A stretch of DNA of 17,096 nucleotides from a crenarchaeote SCGC AAA261-N23 (GTDB taxonomy: Archaea > Thermoproteota > Thermoprotei > Gearchaeales > Gearchaeaceae). The stretch is taken from assembly GCA_000375685.1 (NCBI GenBank), contig AQVQ01000026.1, forward strand, positions 1 through 17,096, read 5' to 3'. How positions within the stretch are numbered: the stretch's first letter is position 1; the number at the start of each line of letters is the position of its first letter. The position numbers and the translations under genes were made by a program. Shown in pieces: positions 1 through 6,611 of this stretch. The notes beneath the pieces were generated by a model that was not told where the DNA came from, did not search any database, and saw only the letters and a list, made by a program, of their open reading frames with translations.

Positions 1-2
1 TG

Positions 3-53
3 ATCGATCTTAAGAAAAGCGTTGCTGCATTTCTAAGAGAAATTTACAAATAA
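3..53 (+). CDS. C-terminal end of an upstream gene (partial, unidentified)
   Basis: One frame stays open from base 3 to a TAA at 51-53 and encodes 16 residues ending in FLREIYK. The lysine-rich, mildly amphipathic tail looks like the end of a normal protein helix. The other two forward frames stop within the first dozen or so bases. The fragment is too short to assign a family or to be sure that it is coding. Confidence 0.4.
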   Translation: MDLKKSVAAFLREIYK

Positions 54-162
54 TATTTAAGTCTTTTCATCCATACCCTAAAGAGCGACACTTTCATTTG
101 TGTAAAGATTTTTCGATTTATGTCACTAAGAAATCATCCTTTTTACGCAACCGAGGAGATTA

Positions 163-1128
163 TTAGCTTGAAATAGTTGATTGATAAATGTTTCCTCTGT
201 TCGTAACAATCTCTACGTTTGAATTGGAGAAATAATTAGAAGAACTAATTGGAATTTGTATTAATTTAATTGTTCCAGGAGATATAAATAGGTTCGTGTT
301 ATTAATAAAATACTTAGTAGAATTAAACAATATAATTTGAACCAAATTTGAAGTGAAAGGAGAGTTATTCAATACATATATGTTTAAATAATTGGGCGGA
401 TTACTTATTATTCTAAACGAGATAAAATCAACATCTAATTCCGTACTGACGTTAATATTAATACTATTAGAAGTTTGTATCTGCAATTTGAGCTGAATTG
501 TTACATTTGTTTTGTTGAATGTGGTATTACTTAGATTTAAGCTTACAGAATCAAAAACAAATCCAGTATTGAATAAATACCTACATGATGATTCTTCTGA
601 GGAGTTTGATTTTAATGTTGTTGACACTAAATTTATATTTGATGAGTATAAAGACAAGATTAAGTTAAAATTTTTAATACCGCCTTGAGGAGTACAATTT
701 AGCTTAAGATCATATATCAAGTTAACCAAAACTAAATAATTAGGTTTTTTGTAGAGTTGATTAATATTAAACGTAAAATTAACACTTAAGGAGTTTATTA
801 AGGTATTCCTATTCTTGCTTGTAATTGTGGTGGTGTTTGTTAAAACAATATATTTGTCATCAAAGGGTTTGTAAACATCATAAAGAGCATAACTTGCACT
901 TTCATTTTTGGATACGCCCATGTTGACTGGAAGATATTCATCATAAGCTGCAAGGATTATATCTAACTTTTCTAAGTTATTTTGTGAAGTATTTGAAACC
1001 TTACTTAAGCTTGAAGAAACAAAATTTACGATTTGATTTTGCATATAAAAGAATGCACCAAAGAAAGCTAGCATTATTATAAGGAAAATTAAACTTCCTA
1101 TTACTGTGCTTATGCCCCTTTTCACCAA
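163..1128 (-). CDS. Type IV pilin-like secreted surface protein (class III signal peptide)
   Basis: A 321-residue protein starting M-V-K-R-G-I-S-T-V-I-G. Basic residues, a Gly and then about 20 hydrophobic residues form an archaeal class III (prepilin/archaellin) signal. A PibD/FlaK-type peptidase would be expected to cut after the Gly near residue 5. The retained hydrophobic helix normally packs in a filament core. The rest is rich in Asn, Ser and Thr, with about fourteen N-x-S/T sequons spread over residues 45-280, suggesting a heavily N-glycosylated extracellular beta-rich domain. The start is TTG at 1128 or the next codon, GTG at 1125. A TATA-like box about 25 bases upstream fits a leaderless transcript from either. 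It is transcribed divergently from the cstA homologue. Known: such N-termini belong to pilins, archaellins and related adhesins. Inferred: a minor pilin or adhesin; the ectodomain is not recognised. Confidence 0.7.
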   Translation of the reverse strand: MVKRGISTVIGSLIFLIIMLAFFGAFFYMQNQIVNFVSSSLSKVSNTSQNNLEKLDIILAAYDEYLPVNMGVSKNESASYALYDVYKPFDDKYIVLTNTTTITSKNRNTLINSLSVNFTFNINQLYKKPNYLVLVNLIYDLKLNCTPQGGIKNFNLILSLYSSNINLVSTTLKSNSSEESSCRYLFNTGFVFDSVSLNLSNTTFNKTNVTIQLKLQIQTSNSININVSTELDVDFISFRIISNPPNYLNIYVLNNSPFTSNLVQIILFNSTKYFINNTNLFISPGTIKLIQIPISSSNYFSNSNVEIVTNRGNIYQSTISS

Positions 1129-1146
1129 TTTTTACTTACGATTATA

Positions 1147-1158
1147 CATATAAAAAGT
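1147..1158 (-). promoter_or_regulatory. TATA-like promoter of the pilin-like gene
   Basis: On the minus strand the sequence reads ACTTTTTATATG, centred about 25 bases before the TTG start at 1128 and 28 before the GTG at 1125. This is the archaeal TATA distance for a leaderless transcript. It lies in the 84-base divergent region shared with the cstA homologue. Confidence 0.5.
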
Positions 1159-1182
1159 CATTTTTCTATTTATAGGTTAACA

Positions 1183-1190
1183 TTTAAATA
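1183..1190 (+). promoter_or_regulatory. TATA-like promoter of the cstA homologue
   Basis: TTTAAATA is centred 26 bases before the ATG at 1213, so transcription would begin at or next to the start codon. No Shine-Dalgarno sequence is visible before that ATG, which agrees with leaderless initiation. Confidence 0.55.
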
Positions 1191-1212
1191 TTTCAAAAAC
1201 TTTGAATAATCA

Positions 1213-3012
1213 ATGGTAAGCATTTTAGCAACACCTGCGCCTTATGTGCTACTAGGTCTAGTTTTGTATTATATTGCATACAGGCTATATTCAAGATGGA
1301 TAGATAAAAGAGTTTGGGATCCCGATCCTAAGAGACCAACGCCTGCTACAATGTACATGGACGGTGTTGAATACTTTCCAGTAAATAGATATGTATTATA
1401 TGGTTTTCAATTTAAGAGCGTTGCAGCATTAGGACCAATAGTTGGTCCTGTTTTAGCAGTTCAATACTGGGGATGGCTTCCATCTTTGCTTTGGATTATA
1501 ATAGGTGTGATTTTCATTGGATGGGCACAGGATTACAGTGCAATGATGCTTTCGGTAAGAAATGAAGGGAGATCTTTTGGTCCAATAACTTACAATTTAG
1601 TAGGTAGAAGGGCTAGATCAATACTTCTAAGTTATCTTTTCATATATTTCTGGTTATTAACTGGGGCATTTGTATATATATTAGCTACGGCTGCAAACGG
1701 ATTTGCAGGCACTTTTTACACGATATTCGGAACATTGCTAGGTGGTGTCCTTCTTGGTCAACTAGTTTTCAAAGCAAGATGGAATATATTCTACGCTACA
1801 ATACTTGCGCTGATAGTTGTTGTAATAGGATATGTTATAGGCTACTTAGTACCTTTCCCGCCATCCAACTTCCTTGGAACATATGGTTCTATAATGTTCT
1901 GGGCTATAATTTTTGCAATAATATTGGGTATTGCAGCAATAGTTCCATTACCAACCCTAATTCTTCCATTTAACTATCTTGCTTTCTTTCCTGCAATAAC
2001 ATCGGTAGCACTTGTTATTCTATCTGCATTATTATCACCTCTAACAGGTATAGGATTTACTAAGAGTGCTTATGTAGGATTTACAGCAAGCTTTACAGGT
2101 TTTCCATTATGGCCGCTTTTATTCGTAACAATAGCGTGTGGAGCAATTTCAGGTTGGCATAGCCTAGTTAGCAGTGGTACTACTTCAAAGCAAGTTGAAA
2201 GTGAAATAGATGCTTTACCTGTGGGAGGAGGAGCAATGTTTACTGAATCAATAGTAGCTCTATCATCCTTTGCAGCAATATCAGTGGTAGCTGTTACAGC
2301 ACTTGGCGCAAACGGTTATGTAATAGGTGCAGCTACATTAGCTTCAGGATTGTTCGGAAAGACACTTTACAATGCTTTCGTGCTTTTCTTTGGAGCTTTC
2401 CTACTTTTCATGGGTGTTACCGTTGAACAGCTAGTAATTAGATACTGGAGACTAGTCTTAGCTGACTTTGTAGAGGAGAGAAAGGGCGCTATTAAAATAT
2501 TAGGGAACAAATATGTTGCTACAATAATTGTTCTTGTTCTATCATTAGCATTAATCGCAACGTTTACCTTTGATTATATCTGGGAATACTTCGGAGGAAC
2601 AAATCAATTATTTGCAGGCTTTGCTTTACTTTTAGTCGCAACCTATCTAACAAAAGTTAAGAAACCTAGTTGGTATACTTTGATTCCTGGCTCATTCATG
2701 TTGGTAACAACAATTTCTGCAATCGCTTACACAGCTTATCTATTTATAATGCACTCATTTAATACAGCTAAGCCCTTAACAGCTCTTCAACAGCTATTCT
2801 ATACGTATCTAACAAGTATAGGAGTAACTCCATATCCTATTGTCGCAACTTTCGATGTAATAGCTTTTATCGTAGGTGTAGCACTCGTTGTATTAAGTAC
2901 TGCAATGGGTTACTATCTATATAAGTCAATAGTTGCATATAGAAGAGAAGCGGGAGTAACACAGCCAATTGGTGGAAAAACAACAATGTTCAAGCCTGGC
3001 GAAGATAAATGA
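1213..3012 (+). CDS. cstA: CstA-family carbon starvation protein (peptide/pyruvate transporter)
   Basis: A 599-residue polytopic membrane protein, within the family's usual range, with many hydrophobic segments. Family hallmarks are clear. A G-F-Q-F-K-S-V-A-A-L-G-P-I-V-G-P block lies at about residues 65-80, then a W-G-W-L-P-S-L-L-W-I segment. D-Y-S-A-M-M-L-S-V-R-N lies at about 107-117. The loop A-I-S-G-W-H-S-L-V-S-S-G-T-T-S-K lies near 315-330, followed by a G-G-G-A-M-F-T-E-S stretch. Known: CstA proteins import peptides and some, with BtsT, import pyruvate under carbon limitation. The substrate here cannot be read from the sequence. It is a single-gene unit with its own leaderless promoter and is followed by a T-rich terminator-like stretch. 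A small-protein/ATPase module begins 43 bases later on the same strand, so functional linkage is plausible but not shown. Confidence 0.93.
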   Translation: MVSILATPAPYVLLGLVLYYIAYRLYSRWIDKRVWDPDPKRPTPATMYMDGVEYFPVNRYVLYGFQFKSVAALGPIVGPVLAVQYWGWLPSLLWIIIGVIFIGWAQDYSAMMLSVRNEGRSFGPITYNLVGRRARSILLSYLFIYFWLLTGAFVYILATAANGFAGTFYTIFGTLLGGVLLGQLVFKARWNIFYATILALIVVVIGYVIGYLVPFPPSNFLGTYGSIMFWAIIFAIILGIAAIVPLPTLILPFNYLAFFPAITSVALVILSALLSPLTGIGFTKSAYVGFTASFTGFPLWPLLFVTIACGAISGWHSLVSSGTTSKQVESEIDALPVGGGAMFTESIVALSSFAAISVVAVTALGANGYVIGAATLASGLFGKTLYNAFVLFFGAFLLFMGVTVEQLVIRYWRLVLADFVEERKGAIKILGNKYVATIIVLVLSLALIATFTFDYIWEYFGGTNQLFAGFALLLVATYLTKVKKPSWYTLIPGSFMLVTTISAIAYTAYLFIMHSFNTAKPLTALQQLFYTYLTSIGVTPYPIVATFDVIAFIVGVALVVLSTAMGYYLYKSIVAYRREAGVTQPIGGKTTMFKPGEDK

Positions 3013-3019
3013 ATTAAAT

Positions 3020-3034
3020 ATTTTAATTTTTTTT
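3020..3034 (+). terminator. T-rich archaeal terminator after the cstA homologue
   Basis: A run of T residues broken by two A's begins eight bases after the TGA of the cstA homologue. Archaeal RNA polymerase commonly terminates at such non-template T tracts without a hairpin. Read-through into the module downstream remains possible. Confidence 0.45.
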
Positions 3035-3055
3035 GATTATTTAATTATTGCAGAT

Positions 3056-3343
3056 ATGATTTTTAAAAAGAAAGAAAGTAATGAAGAAAATAAAAAGAAG
3101 ACAAATCCTTTAAAGGCTTTCATGTACGGTTTCGCTTTGCATGGAAACGTTACTTACATGCTAAGAACAAGAATGTACATGGAACATTTATTCATGCTTA
3201 TGACTTTAGGCGATATGCTTGGTTTTCCTATCCTACCACCTTATTATTCATTAAGACTTCTGCCCTATATGGTTCCAAATATTAAATCCTGGAAGATGAG
3301 GATGTTAAGAGAAAGAGATATTACAGATTTGATTTCAGGATAA
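3056..3343 (+). CDS. Small protein A of the ATPase module (cory-CC-star-like)
   Basis: A 95-residue protein from ATG 3056. An upstream in-frame ATG at 2969 would lie inside the cstA homologue and add a non-conserved tail, so it was not chosen. A lysine-rich N-terminus of about 17 residues is followed by a helical core holding L-F-M-L-M-T-L-G-D-M-L-G, then P-P-Y-Y-S-L-R-L-L-P-Y and a final W-K-M-R-M-L-R-E-R-D-I. Over about 77 residues it aligns without gaps to the protein at 5338-5598, with about 29 identities. The LFML(x)nDMLGxP...YYSxRLLPY pattern matches my recollection of the bacterial family called cory-CC-star, which ends in two Cys; neither copy here has them. That link is from memory. 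It ends 1 base before ATPase 1, so it is translationally linked. The function is unknown, perhaps an adaptor for the ATPases. Confidence 0.8.
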   Translation: MIFKKKESNEENKKKTNPLKAFMYGFALHGNVTYMLRTRMYMEHLFMLMTLGDMLGFPILPPYYSLRLLPYMVPNIKSWKMRMLRERDITDLISG

Positions 3344-3344
3344 A

Positions 3345-4346
3345 ATGGCTTTAGGGGCTTTCTTAGAAAAAAATCCTCAGCTAAGAATTTTAATTTTTGC
3401 AGGTAAAGGAGGGCTAGGTAAAACAACATGCAGTGCAGCAATATCTTACCATTTAGCTTCAAAAGGTAAAAAAGTTCTTTGTTTTAGCACGGATCCTCAA
3501 GCTTCATTGAGTGATATATTTGAAATAGACGCATTTGGTAAGGGTATCATAGAAGTAACAAAAAACTTGTTTTTAATGGAGATTGATGCGGATAAGAAAA
3601 TAAAGGAGTATCAAGAAGAAATTAAGAATAAAATTAAGCAAATGTATTCTTTAGAAAAGATCCCAGAAGAGATCGAAAATTACATAGATTCTGCTTCTGC
3701 TGAACCTGCTATGTATGAATCTGCTACATATGATGCCATGGTAGACGTTGTAAGCAAGGGTGAGTTTGATTATTATATTTTCGATATGCCACCTTTCGGT
3801 CATGGAGTAAGAATGATATCCATGGCTGAAATTCTTAATCTTTGGATTGATAAAATTTCTGAAACGATGAAAGAAGCTGCTAAATATGAGGAAATAATTG
3901 CTAGAATGAAAGGTGAAAAAACCAAAGAAAATGAAATCTTAAAAGAATTAAATTATATTCGAAGTAGAATAAATTCATTCACTAATCTAATAACAAACAA
4001 GAATACAACAGGATTTTTTATGGTAATAACGCCTGAGAAGCTAAGTATAGATGATACAGAAAGAGCATTAAAAATGTTTAGAGAATTAAGAATGGAACTT
4101 TCAGGAATAATAATAAATCAAGTTTATCCTATGGAATTGGTCAATAAAAACATTCCTGAACTTCTTAAGAATAAAATAAAATTACAAATTGAATACTTAA
4201 GGGAAATAAACCAAAAGTTCGGAGAAAAAGTTGTAGCAGCAATTCCCATGTTTGAAAGGGAACCAAAAGGACTAAAAATGCTTGAAAATGTTTCCAAATA
4301 TTTAGCATCGATTGATTATCACATTGAACTATTGAGTAAAATATGA
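3345..4346 (+). CDS. ArsA/Get3-like ATPase 1 (catalytic residues intact)
   Basis: A 333-residue SIMIBI-class P-loop ATPase. The deviant Walker A is G-K-G-G-L-G-K-T-T at residues 20-28, with the signature Lys 21. Switch I is S-T-D-P-Q-A-S-L-S-D with Asp 50, equivalent to the hydrolytic Asp 57 of yeast Get3. Switch II is D-M-P-P-F-G-H at 147-153. Later it has a nucleotide-base loop I-I-I-N-Q-V and a Get3-like T-P-E-K-L-S...E-R-A segment. A helical insertion of about 60 residues lies between switches I and II. There is no CxxC zinc pair and no transmembrane segment, so it should be cytosolic. Known: ArsA, Get3 and relatives couple ATP-driven dimer closure to handling metalloids or tail-anchored proteins. 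No arsenite-binding cysteine triad is visible, so an arsenite pump is unlikely. It is sandwiched between small protein A (1-base gap) and ATPase 2 (ATGA overlap), implying one transcript and probable heterodimer formation. Confidence 0.88.
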   Translation: MALGAFLEKNPQLRILIFAGKGGLGKTTCSAAISYHLASKGKKVLCFSTDPQASLSDIFEIDAFGKGIIEVTKNLFLMEIDADKKIKEYQEEIKNKIKQMYSLEKIPEEIENYIDSASAEPAMYESATYDAMVDVVSKGEFDYYIFDMPPFGHGVRMISMAEILNLWIDKISETMKEAAKYEEIIARMKGEKTKENEILKELNYIRSRINSFTNLITNKNTTGFFMVITPEKLSIDDTERALKMFRELRMELSGIIINQVYPMELVNKNIPELLKNKIKLQIEYLREINQKFGEKVVAAIPMFEREPKGLKMLENVSKYLASIDYHIELLSKI

Positions 4347-5341
4347 GCATAGCTAAGATATTAAGCGAAGGGCCTAGGTTTATTTTCGTAGGAGGCAAAG
4401 GCGGTGTGGGTAAAACTATAATAGCAGCGGCTATAGCGTTGTATTCGTCAAAAAACAATCAAAAAACTTTACTTGCTTCATTGAATCCAGTTCACTCTTT
4501 AACTAACCTATTTAAGAGAGACCTTACTTCTGGAAAAATTCAAAAAATAAGTAAAGACTATGAACTTTATGCGGTGGAAGTTGACATTAGCGATGTTGTT
4601 GATAAATACAGAGAAAATGTTTCGACAAGACTAAGAGAATTTCTTAAATGGGCTGAAATACCTTTGGATCCAACGCCTTTCATAGATATAGCAACAACCA
4701 ATCCAGCCTTTCAGGAATCCGCAATGTTTGATAAAGTAATGGATATGATTTTAATAGAAGGCAAAAATTTTGATAGAATAGTTTTTGATACAGCTGCTGT
4801 TGCAAATGCAATCAGATTACTTTCCTTAAGTAACATATACGGGCTCTGGTTAAAGAAAATGATCGAAAGCAGAAAGGAAGCTCTTGGATTAAGAGCTCAG
4901 CTTTCTTTCAGAAAGGATGAAGTTATGAAGGAAATTCAAAAAGATCCTGTCATGAATGATCTTATTCAACTCAATGAAAAGTTTTCTAAAGTTAAAGATA
5001 TCCTTACGAATCCATCTTATACAAGGTTTTTCTTTGTAACTTTACTTCAAGCATTACCAATCTCAGTTGTTATAAGATTTATGAATAGTGTTAAGTCATA
5101 CAATATTCCTGTTGGAGGTGTTATAGTTAATCAAATCATAACAAGGAGCGATATGGAAAAAGACGAAAGCAACTATCTTAAGGCTAAATATGAAGAACAA
5201 CTTCATTATTTTGAACAGTTGAAGAAAAATGTTGGGGTAGAAAATATCGTAGGGCATGTTAGACAATTCTCTCATGATATAATAGGCTTAGACGATCTCG
5301 AGCTTGTTGTAAAAGACTTGCTAGAGTTTAAAATAGAATGA
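4343..5341 (+). CDS. ArsA/Get3-like ATPase 2, predicted hydrolysis-deficient paralogue
   Basis: A 332-residue paralogue of ATPase 1, starting at the ATGA overlap with it. Walker A is kept as G-K-G-G-V-G-K-T-I (residues 18-26; the second Thr is Ile), so nucleotide binding is likely. Switch I reads S-L-N-P-V-H-S-L-T-N: the Asp equivalent to Get3 Asp 57 is Asn 48, and the later Asp of the motif is also Asn. Switch II reads D-T-A-A-V-A-N (149-155) in place of the usual D-T-A-P-T-G-H, so Pro, Gly and His are gone. Elsewhere it aligns well with ATPase 1, for example P-A-F-Q-E-S-A-M-F-D against P-A-M-Y-E-S-A-T-Y-D, and keeps the G-V-I-V-N-Q loop. Known: the engineered D57N change in yeast Get3 gives a hydrolysis-deficient form. 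Inferred: this is a regulatory or structural half of a heterodimer. The intact frame and conserved fold argue against a decaying gene. Confidence 0.87.
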   Translation: MSIAKILSEGPRFIFVGGKGGVGKTIIAAAIALYSSKNNQKTLLASLNPVHSLTNLFKRDLTSGKIQKISKDYELYAVEVDISDVVDKYRENVSTRLREFLKWAEIPLDPTPFIDIATTNPAFQESAMFDKVMDMILIEGKNFDRIVFDTAAVANAIRLLSLSNIYGLWLKKMIESRKEALGLRAQLSFRKDEVMKEIQKDPVMNDLIQLNEKFSKVKDILTNPSYTRFFFVTLLQALPISVVIRFMNSVKSYNIPVGGVIVNQIITRSDMEKDESNYLKAKYEEQLHYFEQLKKNVGVENIVGHVRQFSHDIIGLDDLELVVKDLLEFKIE

Positions 5342-5598
5342 CCACTTTTCTTCAAAAAGTAAAACTATTTCTTTACGGTGCGTTTTTATTTGAACTTGAA
5401 ACTCAATTAAGAAAGCTTAAAGCAACTTATGAAAGAACTTTTATGTTACTTTTATATGCAGATATGCTTGGCGTCCCTGTAATAACTAATTATTATTCTT
5501 TTAGATTATTGCCCTATATCATTAACCAACTTGAACCTTGGAGAAAAGAAATACTCAAAGAGTTTGATATTTTAGAAGCAGTTTCAGATATTCATTAA
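5338..5598 (+). CDS. Small protein A' of the ATPase module (paralogue of the 3056-3343 protein)
   Basis: An 86-residue protein whose ATG overlaps the TGA of ATPase 2 by four bases, showing translational coupling. The core T-F-M-L-L-L-Y-A-D-M-L-G-V-P, then N-Y-Y-S-F-R-L-L-P-Y, then W-R-K-E-I-L-K-E-F-D-I matches small protein A position by position without gaps. It lacks the lysine-rich N-terminal extension of that protein. Conserved aromatic and Leu residues plus the W...L..E.DI tail suggest a packed helical bundle with an amphipathic face rather than a transmembrane protein. It ends the operon, and the next gene has its own promoter. The function is unknown. Pairing with ATPase 2, as small protein A sits beside ATPase 1, is an inference from gene order. 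Confidence 0.8.
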   Translation: MTTFLQKVKLFLYGAFLFELETQLRKLKATYERTFMLLLYADMLGVPVITNYYSFRLLPYIINQLEPWRKEILKEFDILEAVSDIH

Positions 5599-5601
5599 CA
5601 A

Positions 5602-5610
5602 ATTTATATT
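5602..5610 (+). promoter_or_regulatory. TATA-like promoter of the thioredoxin-fold gene
   Basis: ATTTATATT is centred 25 bases before the GTG start at 5631, with no ribosome-binding site in between. This supports both the GTG start and a leaderless transcript separate from the ATPase module. Confidence 0.5.
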
Positions 5611-5630
5611 TTTAATTATATCTTTCTATT

Positions 5631-5987
5631 GTGAAGCCTAGGATAAAAATTGTAACATCAGTCCCTCCTAGATTGGGACATTGTACACATTGTGAAGTAA
5701 TCATGAGAAGATTTTCATTCAATGATGATCAATTAAAGGAAATGCCTTTTCATATCATACTTGAATCGAATAACGTTTTAAGGATATTAGAAAGGATTAA
5801 CCAGATTAACCCCAAGGAAATAGTTCAAATTATACCAACTCTCAGTTTTGAAGGGATGATATATTCTGCTAAATACAAAATAAAGAAGACACCAGCTATA
5901 ATAATTGACAATAAGAAAATATTTGAGGGAAATATAGGTGAAAGGGAACTTAGTTTTCTTGAAACCCTATTAAGTACAGGGAATTAG
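5631..5987 (+). CDS. Thioredoxin/glutaredoxin-fold protein with CxxC
   Basis: A 118-residue protein starting at GTG. A first beta strand (I-K-I-V-T-S) leads into G-H-C-T-H-C-E, with Cys 18 and Cys 21 in the redox-site position. Thr 87-Pro 88 in K-K-T-P-A-I-I-I match the cis-proline strand, followed by D-N-K-K-I-F-E-G and a last helix, the usual thioredoxin-fold ending. The middle (residues 25-75) is less typical, so the exact subfamily is uncertain. A disulfide reductase, glutaredoxin-like protein or thiol/metal carrier would all fit. It follows the ATPase module by 32 bases but has its own promoter. Its stop codon overlaps that of the convergent gene at 5984-6574. Confidence 0.75.
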   Translation: MKPRIKIVTSVPPRLGHCTHCEVIMRRFSFNDDQLKEMPFHIILESNNVLRILERINQINPKEIVQIIPTLSFEGMIYSAKYKIKKTPAIIIDNKKIFEGNIGERELSFLETLLSTGN

Positions 5988-6574
5988 TCTATTTTTAAAT
6001 TATTAACATATTTTGCAATTTCTTTTAGCTTATCGTAATATTTGAAAGGAAGCATTATGAGCAAAGGAGGATTGACATTTCGTATAGAAATCCTCCATAC
6101 ATATTTTGGAGGTTCATCCAAATAAAAGTATTTTCTTGAAAGTACGGAAAAGCCGTTTTTAATGTATATTTCTTTCCATCCCCTTCTTAATAGTTCTTTT
6201 CTTAACATTCTTCCTCCACTTAATTTAAGGTTTACAATTTCTATTTCGTTCAATGTCTTCTTTTCAATTTCCCCTTTTAATATAATCAGATCCCTTCTTC
6301 CAAAAGCAATTGAAGTAATCCAAAGAAATATAATATCTGTTGAAACCAAATCCACAGCGATATTAAACTTTGTAATATCGTAAAGCTTTCTTCCCGAAAC
6401 AAATAAATTAGTACCTACTAGTTTTACACTTTCTACTTGGCAAATGCTTTTTAAGAAGTTAATGAAGACATTGTATTTATTTCTTTTCACTCTATAAAGA
6501 ACGGTAGCACTTAAAGAGTACCATGCTACCATTATGATTACTATGATTAAAATTATCGTGTTAATGTCTAGCAT
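5984..6574 (-). CDS. Hypothetical protein with one N-terminal membrane anchor
   Basis: A 196-residue protein that I do not recognise. Residues 5-27 are strongly hydrophobic (I-I-L-I-I-V-I-I-M-V-A-W) and followed by R-V-K-R-N-K, so a signal anchor with the soluble part in the cytoplasm is likely by the positive-inside rule. The rest alternates strands and basic helices (for example R-K-E-L-L-R-R-G-W near residues 123-131), and a second moderately hydrophobic patch lies near 80-91. The ATG at 6574 is in a 37-base divergent region with the gene starting at 6612. A TATA-like box lies about 32 bases upstream. The codon usage resembles that of its neighbours. Confidence 0.65.
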   Translation of the reverse strand: MLDINTIILIIVIIMVAWYSLSATVLYRVKRNKYNVFINFLKSICQVESVKLVGTNLFVSGRKLYDITKFNIAVDLVSTDIIFLWITSIAFGRRDLIILKGEIEKKTLNEIEIVNLKLSGGRMLRKELLRRGWKEIYIKNGFSVLSRKYFYLDEPPKYVWRISIRNVNPPLLIMLPFKYYDKLKEIAKYVNNLKID

Positions 6575-6578
6575 GCTA

Positions 6579-6591
6579 AATTATAATATTT
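6579..6591 (+). promoter_or_regulatory. TATA-like promoter of the 6612 gene
   Basis: AAATTATAATATT is centred 27 bases before the GTG at 6612. This favours that GTG over ATG codons further upstream (6534 and 6576), which would lie before or within the promoter. Confidence 0.5.
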
Positions 6592-6601
6592 TAATCATCT
6601 C

Positions 6602-6611
6602 TCTATTATAT
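6602..6611 (-). promoter_or_regulatory. TATA-like promoter of the membrane-anchored protein gene
   Basis: On the minus strand the sequence ACATATAATA lies about 32 bases before the ATG at 6574, allowing a leader of only a few bases. It sits between the two divergent starts, so the two promoters nearly overlap and may be co-regulated or mutually exclusive. Confidence 0.35.

Noticed and set aside
88..107. Possible small hairpin (ACAC...GTGT) in the 54-162 intergenic region
   Set aside because: A stem of only four or five base pairs with AT-rich surroundings; not distinguishable from chance, and no tRNA or C/D-box features were found.
2969..3055. Upstream extension of small protein A to an ATG inside the cstA homologue
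   Set aside because: The extra 29 residues overlap cstA in another frame, are not shared with the paralogue, and would require crossing the T-rich stretch at 3020-3034.
3345..5341. Arsenite efflux ATPase assignment (arsA) for the two ATPases
   Set aside because: No conserved cysteine triad, no tandem-fused ATPase halves, and no arsB, arsD or arsR gene nearby.
6534..6611. Longer start for the 6612 gene
   Set aside because: It would run through the divergent gene's start and the TATA-like boxes, and the added residues are irregular and hydrophobic without support.
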